Under the pieces are notes generated by a model. That model was not told the DNA's origin, ran no database searches, and saw only the letters and a list, made by a program, of their open reading frames with translations. DNA of 64,000 bases. Source: Chromatiaceae bacterium. Lineage in GTDB: Bacteria > Pseudomonadota > Gammaproteobacteria > Chromatiales > Chromatiaceae. Below, one piece after another: positions 51,843-60,276 of this stretch. How positions within the stretch are numbered: position 1 is the first letter of the stretch; every line of letters starts with the position of its first letter. Location of the stretch: the NCBI GenBank assembly GCA_024235175.1, contig JACKMX010000004.1, positions 310,001 to 374,000 of the forward strand, written 5' to 3'. The position numbers were made by a program, and so were the translations under genes.

Positions 51843-52273
51843 TTCCCTAAGGCAGTCAACTGCTGCTGGATACGGTTGCCCTGATCTATTTTCTGGAAGA
51901 GAACGAGCGCTACGCAAAGCGGGCGGAAAAGATCTTCAGGCGGATTGAGTCGGGCCAGTTGCGCGGGGTCATCTCCAGTCTGGTGTTTGCCGAACTGCTG
52001 GTTCCGCTCTATCGCGCCGGAGACGCACAAGCCGCTGCCGGCCTGTCCAACCGGTTGCGCAACTTCAGAAATCTGGGAGTGATCCCGCTGACGACAGAGA
52101 TCGGCATCGAGGCGGCCAGACTGCGGGCAGAGCATGGCCTGCGCACACCGGATGCGATTCATGCAGCCACCGCCATCAGCACCCAGTCGTCCGGGATACT
52201 GACCAATGACAAACGCTTGAAGGTACTCAGCCGGGAAGGCCTCTCCATCTGGTTATTTGACAATCTTGCATAG
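51839..52273 (+). pseudogene. PIN-domain (VapC-type) toxin with nonsense codon 4
   Basis: The frame opens ATG ATT CCC TAA at 51839 and then continues in the same frame as GSQLLLDTVALIYFLEENER, ending SIWLFDNLA. The PIN acidic residues are visible: Asp in LLLDTV, Glu in VFAELL, Asp in TPDAIHA and in TNDKRL. The TAA at 51848-51850 stops translation before the first catalytic Asp; no ATG, GTG or TTG lies between it and that Asp. Either the toxin is dead or it starts at a rare CTG (51860). Confidence 0.8.
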
Positions 52274-52378
52274 CCGGTTGACGGTTACATGATTCTCGGT
52301 CCTGGCCGCCTTGGCCAGGCGGTTGGGCAGTTCGGCGCCGCGGGGCGTTTTCAGGGATTGAGCCAGGATAATACTCAT
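52253..52378 (-). pseudogene. N-terminal fragment of an Old-Yellow-Enzyme-type oxidoreductase
   Basis: Encodes MSIILAQSLKTPRGAELPNR followed by LAKAARTENHVTVNRLCK. The PRG-ELPNRLAKAARTE segment matches the start of NADH:flavin oxidoreductases. It stops after 41 residues and overlaps the end of the PIN gene in antisense, so it is a gene scrap. Confidence 0.5.
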
Positions 52379-52418
52379 GGTGGCGTTCTAATTACTGGGG
52401 GTCGGAGCTAACGAACTT

Positions 52419-53876
52419 TCAGGAGACAATCAGCAGGTGCTCGCGGCGCAGCAGTCTGGGCTCCGCCACCCCGCAGGAGTGGGCGATGACCTCCACCTCA
52501 TGCATCAGGTTGGCAGCGTAGTTCGCCACCCGGTCGGCCTTGTCAACGGGGTTCAGCCCCTGCTGCAGGTCCTTGTCGTGGGTGGCAATGCCAGTCGGGC
52601 AGGTGTTTTTGTTGCACTGCAGGGATTGCACGCAACCCAGGGCGAACATGAAGCCGCGCGCCGAGTTGACGCAATCGGCCCCCAGACACAGGGCGGCAGC
52701 CACCGCGGCGGGGTTGATCATCTTACCCGAGCAGATAACCCGCACCCGCTCGCGCAGGCCGTGTTCGATCAGCTTGCCCACCACCAGCGGCAGGCTTCTC
52801 TGCACCGGCAGGCCCATATTGTCGATCAGGCTCTGCGGGGCCGCCCCGGTGCCGCCGTCGCCACTGTCGACGGTAAAGAAGTCGGGGGCGTACTGCAGGC
52901 CGCGCTCGTTGATCCGCTCGCAGAGCTGGTCCAGCCACCCGGCCAGGCCTATCACCGCTTTTATTCCCACGGGCTTGCCGCTGATTTCCCGCACCCGGTG
53001 GATCATATCCAGCAGATCGTCCACGCAGCCGATATCAGGGTGGCGATTGGGGCTGAGCGAGTCCTGCCCCACCGGGATACCGCGTGTGCTGGCGATAACC
53101 TCGGTAACCTTCACGCCCGGCAGAATACCTCCCTTGCCGGGCTTGGCGCCCTGCGACAGCTTGATCTCGAACATCTTTAACTGCTCGTGGCCGGCTACCG
53201 CCCGCAGCTTGTCCTCGCTCAGGCCGCCGGCCTCGCTCCTGACCCCATACTTGGCTGTGCCGATCTGGAAGATGAGGTCGCAGCCGCCCTCCAGGTGAAA
53301 GCTCGACATCGCGCCTTCGCCGGTGTTGAGCCAGATTCCCGCCTGCTTCGCCCCCCGGGAAAGCGCCCGGATAGCTGGCACCGACAGGGCGCCGAAACTC
53401 ATTGCGGAAATATTGAAAAACGACGTGGTGGTATAGGGCTGACGGGCATAACCCTCGCCAAAGGTGATGGCGCTGCGGGGCGCGACATCCTCCTCCAGCG
53501 GGGGAAAGGGGCCGTTGAGGAGAATAATGTCCCCCGGGCGATTGAGCGGCTGGGTACTGCCGAAGGCCACGGTGGAATCGACATTCTTGGCTGCCCGATA
53601 CACCCAGGCACGCTGAGCCCGATTGAACGGCAGCTCTTCCCTGTCCTGGGCAAACAAGTACTGGCGGAAAAACTCTCCCAGATGCTCGAACAGGTAGCGG
53701 AAGCGCCCCAGCACCGGGTAGTTGCGCCGGATCGTATGCCGGGTCTGCCGGACATCGACGAGGTACATGTAGATGACTGACAACACCAGCACGCCGATAG
53801 CCAGGGTAATGACGACCGCGCTGATTTCGAAAAAAACCAGGGCGAAGTGCTGCAGGGTGTTCAGGTTGATATCCAA
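52419..53876 (-). CDS. FMN-binding glutamate-synthase-like protein, membrane-anchored
   Basis: 485 residues. An N-terminal membrane helix (FALVFFEISAVVITLAIGVL) precedes a GltB central/FMN domain: FFNISAMSFGALSVPAIRAL, GGCDLIFQIGTAKYG, KLSQGAKPGKGGILPGVKV, FFTVDSGDGGTGAAPQSL. The Cys cluster is QCNKNTCPTGIATHD. There is no glutaminase domain. These stand-alone GltB2-like proteins are common in bacteria; their substrate is often unknown. Confidence 0.92.
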   Translation of the reverse strand: MDINLNTLQHFALVFFEISAVVITLAIGVLVLSVIYMYLVDVRQTRHTIRRNYPVLGRFRYLFEHLGEFFRQYLFAQDREELPFNRAQRAWVYRAAKNVDSTVAFGSTQPLNRPGDIILLNGPFPPLEEDVAPRSAITFGEGYARQPYTTTSFFNISAMSFGALSVPAIRALSRGAKQAGIWLNTGEGAMSSFHLEGGCDLIFQIGTAKYGVRSEAGGLSEDKLRAVAGHEQLKMFEIKLSQGAKPGKGGILPGVKVTEVIASTRGIPVGQDSLSPNRHPDIGCVDDLLDMIHRVREISGKPVGIKAVIGLAGWLDQLCERINERGLQYAPDFFTVDSGDGGTGAAPQSLIDNMGLPVQRSLPLVVGKLIEHGLRERVRVICSGKMINPAAVAAALCLGADCVNSARGFMFALGCVQSLQCNKNTCPTGIATHDKDLQQGLNPVDKADRVANYAANLMHEVEVIAHSCGVAEPRLLRREHLLIVS

Positions 53877-54171
53877 AGCGGCATCCCACGTGGTACGGCC
53901 ACCTGATTATACCGATCAGGGGAGGTTTAGGGACAGGAATTGGCTTTCAGCGAACGCTGCCGATGGCGCCACAGTCAAGGCCAACAAGCCCGCATCTATC
54001 ACCGGGATTCGGAATTTTACTTCGGGCGTCCTGCCCTTCGCCCTTTGGGCCAGCCTTCAGTGCTTCTCGATCTGACCACAAACTCCACAGACGCCGCTGG
54101 ACCGGCAAGGAGCTCGTTTATATTTGTTGTCGTAATTGACAACATTCTAGTGTATTGCCATATTTGTCACA
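53877..54171. other. Intergenic region without gene
   Basis: Apart from the palindrome at 54126-54143 I see no gene, repeat or RNA in these 295 bp. Confidence 0.45.
54126..54143. promoter_or_regulatory. Palindrome upstream of the toxin-antitoxin pair
   Basis: GTTGTC-GTAATT-GACAAC, perfect 6-bp arms around a 6-bp centre, 29 bp before the toxin ATG. A likely operator for the antitoxin encoded at 54453-54803. Confidence 0.6.
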
Positions 54172-54456
54172 ATGAAAGCCCGACTGGTTACCAGGCAGAA
54201 GCACGTTCTCTCGGATATCGAGTCGATTGAAATGGTGGTCTGGGAGGTCCCGGATCCTGTTTAACCATCTGAACATCTTTATGAATACCGATTGGTATAT
54301 GTCGTAAATGGTAAGAGGGTGATTGGGGTTAACAATGAACGGGGTAAAGGTGATCACTGGCATATCGATGGAAAAGAGCGATCCTACTCGTTCAGCACGG
54401 TTGAGAAGCTGGTCGATGATTTTCTGGCAGAGGTGGACAAGTGGAGGGAGGAATGA
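54172..54456 (+). pseudogene. TumE/DUF6516-type toxin with in-frame stop at codon 31
   Basis: The frame starts MKARLVTRQKHVLSDIESIE and MVVWEVPDPV, then TAA at 54262-54264, then continues in frame as PSEHLYEYRLVYVVNGKRVI, NNERGKGDHWHIDGKERSY, to DDFLAEVDKWREE. The RGKGDHxH and VEKLVDDF elements are those of TumE-like toxins. One base change explains the stop. The last ATGA overlap with the antitoxin is intact, so the pair is recent but broken. Confidence 0.78.
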
Positions 54457-54803
54457 ATAGAACGCTGACCATTACCATAGACCCGGATTGGGAAGCGAAC
54501 CTGCGCGAGGCAGCCAGGCAATCCGTGCAGGGTGGATACCGGGGGGAGTACCTGAATTTCTCCTCACCGAGCCTGTTTTTTGGAAGACTGACCGAAAAAC
54601 GCTGGGAATTGGTGCAGGCGATGCAGAAAGAAGGGGGCATGGGCGTGCGTGCGTTGGCCCGGCACGTGGAACGCGATGTTCGGCGTGTTCACGATGACGT
54701 GGCCGTTCTGCTCGAATTGGGATTGCTGGAAAAGGATGACAAAGGAAAATTGCTGTGCCCCTATACCGATATTCATGTGGATATGCATCTGAAGGTGTCA
54801 TAA
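54453..54803 (+). CDS. TumA-type HTH antitoxin
   Basis: 116 residues. Winged-helix region: SLFFGRLTEKRWELVQAMQK, GMGVRALARHVERDVRRVHD and VAVLLELGLLEKDDKGKL. The ATG overlaps the toxin stop (ATGA). It should repress its own promoter through the dyad at 54126-54143. Still intact although the toxin is not. Confidence 0.82.
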   Translation: MNRTLTITIDPDWEANLREAARQSVQGGYRGEYLNFSSPSLFFGRLTEKRWELVQAMQKEGGMGVRALARHVERDVRRVHDDVAVLLELGLLEKDDKGKLLCPYTDIHVDMHLKVS

Positions 54804-54933
54804 TGCTGAATTTTTGTGACAGTTTACTCGATTCGGACAATCTCAACTAAGCCGCCACCCTCGCCTTGACGGACCTCAGCCTGGCAGGAACCAGTTGCAG
54901 ATACAGTCTCAGCAAGAGTGCCGTATAAATTGA

Positions 54934-54981
54934 TTTAAATGGTGGGCCGTGGGCGACTCGAACGCCCGACCAATGGATTAA
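54934..54981. repeat. Direct repeat 1: tRNA-Lys 3' end (attachment-like site)
   Basis: 48 bp identical to 62582-62629. On the minus strand it contains the T-arm (GGGCG TTCGAGT CGCCC), the acceptor strand ACGGCCC and terminal ACCA, the 3' end of a tRNA, best fitting tRNA-Lys. The anticodon and D-arm halves are absent here. Such 3'-end duplications are left by tRNA-targeting integrases. The flanks 54804-54933 and 54982-55155 hold nothing else. Confidence 0.75.
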
Positions 54982-55155
54982 GAAGCGGCGAATCGATATT
55001 ATTATATTTATTTATCAGTTAGTTACCGTGGCGCCCGTTGCCCAATCTGCACCACAAATCCGGACAAAGCACAGCTCATTCACGCAAAATGCACGCAAGC
55101 CCTACTCAATGCCCGACACTTGGTAAATAGTTTTCCATTACACTCATAACCACCC

Positions 55156-55452
55156 TCATGCTGCATCCCGGACTGTTGCATGAATGACGATCTCGTCAAA
55201 GGGCGCCGTGAGCCGACCCCGACCGTCCTTATCCAGCAACCCAAGCTCCACGAGCTCTTTTGTATCCGTATAAACATTTTTGTAATCACGTCCAAGCTGT
55301 TCCGCCAACTGTCGAGTATTTAATCCCTCGTGCTCCGCCACAAACCGTATGAGCTCCAGTCTCTTCTCTGTAATGGCTGAAAACAGGTCTTTTAGCTTTC
55401 CGAAAGCCAGTCGTGGAGTCCTGTGAGGGTACACTCTTGGCATTTCTGCCAT
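55156..55452 (-). CDS. Winged-helix antitoxin-like DNA-binding protein
   Basis: About 98 residues from MAEMPRVYPHRTPRLAFGKL. The core SAITEKRLELIRFVAEHEGL, NTRQLAEQLGRDYKNVYTDT and KELVELGLLDKDGRGRL parallels the TumA-type protein at 54453-54803, including the order of elements, so the two are paralogues. GGGGGC precedes the ATG; longer starts exist. No intact toxin partner is adjacent. Confidence 0.75.
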   Translation of the reverse strand: MAEMPRVYPHRTPRLAFGKLKDLFSAITEKRLELIRFVAEHEGLNTRQLAEQLGRDYKNVYTDTKELVELGLLDKDGRGRLTAPFDEIVIHATVRDAA

Positions 55453-55599
55453 CGCTGCCCCCATTGGCCAAGTACTTGATAACAAAACGTGTATCTGTGG
55501 CAACTCAGTGCTCAGCATAGTAACTGCGCATGAAATGCATGACTCGCCAGTACACCTCCTCAAGTGTCAATTGCTCAGCTTCCACAAGTTTGAGCGCCG

Positions 55600-55770
55600 A
55601 AAGGCGGCCGGTTGTTCGCCGGCAGATTGATACAGCAGGCTCTTATCCTGTCTGCCTTATCCATTTCATTCAGTGCTTGTGGGCGAAGAGCACCACTCTG
55701 GTAAACCCCTCTGGTGCCTCAAAGTAAGGCGCTGGAAGCTGGAAAAACTCAACTTGATCAACCAACATGA
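55600..55770 (-). pseudogene. Frameshifted remnant of an AlbA_2/RecG-like ATP-binding protein
   Basis: The minus strand encodes MLVDQVEFFQLPAPYFEAPE and GFTRVVLFAHKH, then in another frame ALNEMDKADRIRACCINLPA. The first piece with its Phe-Thr-Arg-Val-Val-Leu run and the MDKADRIRACC piece match the C-terminal part of Schlafen/AlbA-type transcriptional regulators. Frame loss and missing ends show decay. Confidence 0.5.
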
Positions 55771-55863
55771 TTTAGCTTTTAGGATGGGCAAATAAGTCTA
55801 GTGGAATACCGGTGCGAATATGGTGTATATTCGCACCATAGTTGAACTATCAGAGAATACGCC

Positions 55864-56103
55864 ATGCCAAGACAAAGTATCTCTCTCACGCGTCCAAATG
55901 ATGCCTGGTTGAAATCGCTGGTCGATAGTGAGGAATACGCCAGTAAAAGCGAGGTCGTGAATGATCTCATCCGCAAAGCACGAGAAATTGAAACGATACG
56001 TGCTCGGCTGATTGCTGCCGAACAGAGCGGATTCATCAAGCAAAGCCGTTCTGAAATTCTTGCAGAAATCAAGGACGAAGCGCCGCGTAGTGGCAAACTA
56101 TAG
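55864..56103 (+). CDS. parD: ParD-type antitoxin
   Basis: 79 residues. Ribbon-helix-helix: MPRQSISLTRPNDAWLKSLV, then SEEYASKSEVVNDLIRKARE, and an acidic toxin-binding C-terminus. The stop overlaps the parE start at 56090. Upstream 55810-55860 contains repeats of TTCGCACCATA/TGGTGCGAATA that form a dyad, the likely operator. Confidence 0.9.
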   Translation: MPRQSISLTRPNDAWLKSLVDSEEYASKSEVVNDLIRKAREIETIRARLIAAEQSGFIKQSRSEILAEIKDEAPRSGKL

Positions 56104-56177
56104 ACTGACAAAAAACGCGAAAGAGGACCTGAAACGTATCTATCGGCGAGGGCTTTTGCAGTTCGGAAAAGCTCAGG
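56090..56177 (+). pseudogene. parE: parE toxin, 5' part, cut by transposon
   Basis: Starts at GTG 56090: ANYRLTKNAKEDLKRIYRRG, LLQFGKAQ, the N-terminal half of a RelE/ParE toxin. Transposon sequence begins at 56178, after CTCAGG. The 3' part lies at 59616-59815. Confidence 0.85.
56172..56177. repeat. Target-site duplication, left copy (CTCAGG)
   Basis: CTCAGG here and at 59610-59615 flank the transposon. Joining across one copy restores the parE frame (GCT CAG GCC GAC). Confidence 0.75.
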
Positions 56178-56323
56178 TCAGAGTGACCAAAATATCTGAT
56201 GGGTTTTCCCCGATTTCTGATCACATTATCTGATGGATAAAGAAAAACCCCCTCAAATAACTTGAAAATCATCCGAGGGGGCTGTCTCCTGTTTTCGACC
56301 AAGAAAAGAGAGAGACAGAACAA

Positions 56324-56923
56324 ATGTGCCACGCCTTTCTTACGGATTCCAGGTTTTATCGTTTTTTGTTCGAACTTGATCAGGATATTGCCCGTCAGGT
56401 TCGAACCGAGGGATGTCCATGTGGCGGTGCTCTTCATAGTGCCCGTTATCCACGTAAGCCCCGCGGACTTCGTTCTCCGTTGGATGCATCCTATTCGACC
56501 CGTCTCAGTTTCTGCTGCGCCAACGATGGCTGTCGACGACGCAGCACACCGCCCTCTGTGCGTTTCCTCGGCAGGAAGGTGTATTTGGGTGTGATCGTGG
56601 TCCTGATCACCGCGCTGGAGCAGGGTCTGCCGGCAAAGCGCCGGCAGTGGTTGATCGAGGCCCTCGATATCTGGCCACAGACCCTTTCCCGATGGCGCAC
56701 CTGGTGGCGGGAAACATTTCCGGCCAGTCGTTGCTGGCAGACACAGCAGGGTAACTTTATCCCACCAGTGAAAATTGACCGATTACCTGATGCATTGCTG
56801 AAGGGGCTCCGTGGGATAGACCTCCGCCAGCGTCTGTGTCAGTTGCTGCTGTTGCTGGCCCCGCTCACCACGGCCTCATGGTCAGGCTATTTGAGGGTGA
56901 GAATCGACCCGCAGAAGATGTGA
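56324..56923 (+). CDS. Transposon-encoded zinc-ribbon protein
   Basis: 199 residues. N-terminal Cys sites EGCPCGGALHSARYPRKPRG and SFCCANDGCRRRSTPPSVRF form a zinc-ribbon. A helix-turn-helix-like part follows (RRQWLIEALDIWPQTLSRWR TWW). It precedes the DDE transposase and resembles accessory DNA-binding proteins of such elements. Its exact role is unknown. Confidence 0.72.
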   Translation: MCHAFLTDSRFYRFLFELDQDIARQVRTEGCPCGGALHSARYPRKPRGLRSPLDASYSTRLSFCCANDGCRRRSTPPSVRFLGRKVYLGVIVVLITALEQGLPAKRRQWLIEALDIWPQTLSRWRTWWRETFPASRCWQTQQGNFIPPVKIDRLPDALLKGLRGIDLRQRLCQLLLLLAPLTTASWSGYLRVRIDPQKM

Positions 56924-56982
56924 TCGCAATCCGTTCAAGGTTCTCCGTAGACTCCGGGGCTGGTTGAAAACGGAGAGAAGGG

Positions 56983-58434
56983 ATGAATCATGATCACGAT
57001 CCGGATCGTTGGGCGAGGTTACGCTTTTCGATCATTGGCCCCCTATTGGCGGCGCCACCCGAACAAGGCGAATTGTGCAAGCGGCTTCAGACGTTGGCCG
57101 GGAGCCGTTGGAAACACCCGGTAAACGGCACGATGATACGCTTCAGCTATGCCACGTTGGAGCGTTGGTACTATCTGGCAAAGGGTGCCCGGGATCCGGT
57201 CGTGGTGCTGCGCCGCCGGCGCCGTAACGACGCCGGACGGGCACGCCGTTTGTCTGCCGCACTCATCCAGGCGCTCTCGGCGCAGTACCAGCAGCATCCC
57301 GGCTGGACGGCGCAACTCCACTACGACAACCTGCTGGCCCTGGCACAAGAGGATGCGGACCTGGGCGAGATACCAGCCTATGGCACCGTCCGGCGTTATC
57401 TCAAGACACGGGGATACCACCGTAAACGACTTCCCAGGCGAGACACGCCCGGTACCCGCCAAGCGGAGCGCCGCCTGGCGCAGCTCGAGGTGCGCAGTTA
57501 TGAGGCCGAATACACACATGGCCTGTGGCATGCCGACTTCCATCATGGCTCGCGCCGTGTATTGACCGCGAATGGGCGCTGGGTCACACCTGTGCTGCTG
57601 GGCATTATTGACGATCACTCCCGGCTGGTCTGTCATCTGCAGTGGTATCTGGACGAGACGGCCGAGACACTGGTGCACGGGCTCTGCCAGGCGCTGCAGA
57701 AACGAGGGTTGCCCAGAGCGCTGATGACCGATAATGGTGCGGCGATGCAAGCCGAAGAGTTCCGCGCCGGTCTGCATACGCTGGGCATTCTGCACGAGAC
57801 TACCCTCCCGTATTCCCCCTATCAAAACGCCAAGCAGGAGACCTTCTGGGCCACCCTGGAAGGCCGTCTGATGGCGATGCTGGAAAACGTTGCCGATCTG
57901 ACCCTCGACCGGCTCAATGAGATCACCCAGGTCTGGGTGGAACAATCCTATCATCAGACCCGGCACGCCGAGATCGGCATGCCACCGCTGCAGCGCTATC
58001 TCGAGGCTGCTGATGTCGGACGGGCGTGTCCGGACAGCGCCAGCTTACAACGCGCCTTCCGGTGTACGGTCACTCGTCGTCAACGACGTAGCGATGGCAC
58101 CCTCAGCCTGGCGGGCAAACGCTTTGAACTGCCCAGCCGGTATCGTCATCTGGAACGACCGCAGGTACGGTATGCCCGCTGGGATCTCCGCTCGGTCGAT
58201 CTGATCGATCCCCATACCCAGGCCGTGCTCTGTTCGCTCTATCCCCTGGATAAAACGGCTAACGCCAGTGGTCAGCGCCGCGCCTTGGAAACGGCGGATG
58301 GAGAGCCGCCGGCAGTATCGTCACCGACTGGCGGTGAACTGCCGCCGTTGCTGCGCAAACTCCTGGCCGACTATGCCGCCACCGGCCGGCCCCCCGCCTA
58401 TCTTCCCAAACCCCCACCGGAGTCCGACATATGA
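56983..58434 (+). CDS. DDE-type transposase (Mu/TniA/rve family)
   Basis: 483 residues. An N-terminal HTH segment (TMIRFSYATLERWYYLAKGA) precedes the integrase core with the acidic triad: Asp in GLWHADFHHGSRRV, Asp in RALMTDNGAAMQ and Glu in SPYQNAKQETFWATLEGRLM. A Mu-type C-terminal beta region follows (DGTLSLAGKRFELPSRYRHL). The stop overlaps the ATPase start by 4 bp. Confidence 0.92.
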   Translation: MNHDHDPDRWARLRFSIIGPLLAAPPEQGELCKRLQTLAGSRWKHPVNGTMIRFSYATLERWYYLAKGARDPVVVLRRRRRNDAGRARRLSAALIQALSAQYQQHPGWTAQLHYDNLLALAQEDADLGEIPAYGTVRRYLKTRGYHRKRLPRRDTPGTRQAERRLAQLEVRSYEAEYTHGLWHADFHHGSRRVLTANGRWVTPVLLGIIDDHSRLVCHLQWYLDETAETLVHGLCQALQKRGLPRALMTDNGAAMQAEEFRAGLHTLGILHETTLPYSPYQNAKQETFWATLEGRLMAMLENVADLTLDRLNEITQVWVEQSYHQTRHAEIGMPPLQRYLEAADVGRACPDSASLQRAFRCTVTRRQRRSDGTLSLAGKRFELPSRYRHLERPQVRYARWDLRSVDLIDPHTQAVLCSLYPLDKTANASGQRRALETADGEPPAVSSPTGGELPPLLRKLLADYAATGRPPAYLPKPPPESDI

Positions 58435-59264
58435 ATAAAAAACTCCTGGCCCTGTATGGCCTCAAATGGAACCCCTTCTCACCGGAACTGCCAACCGAGG
58501 CACTGTATGTCACGCCCAGGATCGAGCACTTTTACTGGCGCATCGAACAGGGACTGATCCAGGAAGGGGGCTTCGCGCTGATCACCGGGGATCCCGGCAC
58601 CGGCAAAAGCGTGGTCCTGCGTTTACTGGCCGAACGCCTGAGGCAGCTGCGCGATATTGCTGTCGGCGCCATCACCCATCCCAGCAGTAATCTGGCCGAC
58701 TTCTATCGCGAAATGGGGGATCTGTTCGGTGTTGAACTCAAACCGCACAACCGCTGGGGCGGCTTCAAGGCTCTGCGCGAACGCTGGCTGGCCCACCTGG
58801 AAGGCACCTTGTTGCGACCGGTGCTGTTGATCGACGAAGCGCAGGAGATGCACCCCGCCGTCCTCAATGAGCTGCGTCTGCTCAGCAGCACCCAGTTCGA
58901 CTCCCAAATCCTCCTCACCGTCGTCCTGGCCGGCGATGTCCGCCTGAGCGCCAAATTACGGCGGGATGAGTTGCTGCCCCTGGGCAGTCGGCTGCGCACC
59001 CGCCTGGCCATGGAGTATGCCGATCGAAAGGAGTTGTTGGCGTGCCTTAAGCATCTCCTGGCCAGCGCCGGTAACGCCAACCTGATGACCCCGGAGTTGA
59101 TGCAGACCCTCTGCGACCACGCCGTAGGAAACCACCGCGTCCTGACCAGCATAGCCGCTGAACTGCTCGCCTCCGCTGCCCAGCAGGAGATCACCCGGCT
59201 GGACGAAAAACTGTACCTTGAGGTGTTCGGTGCGCCGGCATCCAAACCTCGGAAACCCGTCTGA
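58431..59264 (+). CDS. AAA+ transposition ATPase (TniB/ExeA-like)
   Basis: 277 residues. Starts KKLLALYGLKWNPFSPELPT, typical of ExeA-like ATPases. Walker A is LITGDPGTGKSVVLRLLAER, Walker B VLLIDEAQEMHPAVLNEL, sensor SQILLTVVLAGDVRLSAKL. It would select targets and activate the DDE transposase, like TniB or MuB. Confidence 0.93.
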   Translation: MNKKLLALYGLKWNPFSPELPTEALYVTPRIEHFYWRIEQGLIQEGGFALITGDPGTGKSVVLRLLAERLRQLRDIAVGAITHPSSNLADFYREMGDLFGVELKPHNRWGGFKALRERWLAHLEGTLLRPVLLIDEAQEMHPAVLNELRLLSSTQFDSQILLTVVLAGDVRLSAKLRRDELLPLGSRLRTRLAMEYADRKELLACLKHLLASAGNANLMTPELMQTLCDHAVGNHRVLTSIAAELLASAAQQEITRLDEKLYLEVFGAPASKPRKPV

Positions 59265-59285
59265 TCAACCTTACAGGAGATCCCA

Positions 59286-59486
59286 ATGGATACGCCTTCA
59301 CTCATGCTCGTCGAACCACCTGAACTCGCCGATGAGACCGCCAGCGAGATGCTCGACTTCCTCTACCAACTCGTCAACGCATTTGAAAACCAATACCGCA
59401 ATCAACTGCAGCGTCACCATCAATCGACCGAGTTACCCCAACCGGATCTGTTCGAAGACTTCGATGATGAGTTGCCATCCTTCTGA
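59286..59486 (+). CDS. Small acidic protein at transposon end
   Basis: 66 residues, MDTPSLMLVEPPELADETAS, EMLDFLYQLVNAFENQYRNQ and a DDELPSF end. Helical and acidic. CAGGAGA precedes the ATG. Similar small proteins often close these transposase-ATPase operons, but no function is known to me. Confidence 0.65.
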   Translation: MDTPSLMLVEPPELADETASEMLDFLYQLVNAFENQYRNQLQRHHQSTELPQPDLFEDFDDELPSF

Positions 59487-59510
59487 GAAACAATCCTTAC
59501 CAACAACATA

Positions 59511-59528
59511 ACCGGCAGGGAGGCCGGT
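59511..59528 (+). terminator. Hairpin after transposon genes
   Basis: ACCGGC-AGGGAG-GCCGGT followed by TCC. A short GC stem after the last element gene; a modest terminator candidate. Confidence 0.4.
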
Positions 59529-59609
59529 TCCAATCCATTCATACAGCTTCGTGGATGGGTCCATCAAATAGCTTGAACATGAGCACATCGATTATCGTGA
59601 TCATGCTCA

Positions 59610-59615
59610 CTCAGG
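59610..59615. repeat. Target-site duplication, right copy (CTCAGG)
   Basis: Matches 56172-56177 and borders the right end of the transposon. Confidence 0.75.
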
Positions 59616-59815
59616 CCGACAAGTATCTCGACGCATTTTTTGATCGCTTCGAGCAGATCGCACAACAGCCACTTCTGTATCAGACCGTTGACGATATCCG
59701 TGAAGGTTACCGGCGAAGCGTGTGCGGAGTAGATAGCATTTATTATCGAATCGATGGCAAGGCGGTCGAAATCATGGCCATTATCGGCCAGCAGGATCTT
59801 TACGACTGGCTATAG
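59616..59815 (+). pseudogene. parE: parE toxin, 3' part
   Basis: Continues parE as ADKYLDAFFDRFEQIAQQPL, LYQTVDDIREGYRRSVCGVD, SIYYRIDGKAVEIMAIIGQQ, DLYDWL. The YRRSVCGVDSIYYRI strand and IMAIIGQQD end are typical ParE. With the 5' part it would make a normal 95-residue toxin. Confidence 0.88.
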
Positions 59816-60045
59816 TTACACACCCCCAATCGGGTTCATTCGCGTGTGCGCGGCAGCACGATAAATGTGGGATGCAAGCTGAATGGCAGCGCGAGGTATA
59901 TCACCCAGCTTAATACCAGCAACGGTAGCGCGGAACGCTTTTCCAGTGGTAAACAAACGAGCTCTCCCTGCCCCCACCCCAGCGGCTCAGATCCCGCTTC
60001 ATAAAAACATCGCCCAGCGCTACGGTCAAGGCGATAAACGAACTG

Positions 60046-60276
60046 ATGAGAAGCGCCGTTCAATGCGAGTTTGAGCGGGATTCTTATTGCGGAGAAGATC
60101 TGGTCAACATATCTCCTGAAACCCTGTATGCGCTGGCGGATCGCTGCTTGAAAGAAGCAACGAAAGCGGGCGAACTTTTCTATGAACTGCATGATTCAAC
60201 AACCACGAGAATAGGCGAACTGGAGGCACTACAGCAGAAGGCCGAGATCGGCGACCAATTGGAGGTGCTGTCATGA
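60046..60276 (+). CDS. Unknown small protein (76 aa)
   Basis: Reads SPETLYALADRCLKEATKAG, ELFYELHDSTTTRIGELEAL, helical and acidic. The start could be internal, as the first residues (MRSAVQCEFERDSYCGEDLV) look unlike the rest. Overlaps the next gene by 4 bp (ATGA), so both are probably real and co-translated. The 230 bp before it, after parE, hold nothing I recognise. Confidence 0.5.
   Translation: MRSAVQCEFERDSYCGEDLVNISPETLYALADRCLKEATKAGELFYELHDSTTTRIGELEALQQKAEIGDQLEVLS

Larger units (their letters stand above)
56178..59609 (+). mobile_element. 3.4-kb TniA/TniB-like transposon inserted in parE
   Basis: The element carries a zinc-ribbon protein, a DDE transposase, an AAA+ ATPase and a small protein in one direction. 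Its ends are imperfect inverted repeats of about 24 bp (TCAGAGTGACCAAAATATCT at the left; TGAGCATGATCACGATAATC as the reverse complement of the right), with GATG following in both. A 5-6 bp duplication of CTCAG(G) is as expected for Tn7/Mu/TniA-type transposition. A hairpin with CCCCCTC and GAGGGGG arms lies at 56246-56283 inside the left end. Confidence 0.8.

Noticed and set aside
54934..54981. A functional tRNA-Lys gene
   Set aside because: Only the T-arm and acceptor 3' strand are present at both copies; no D-arm or anticodon stem can be folded from the flanks.
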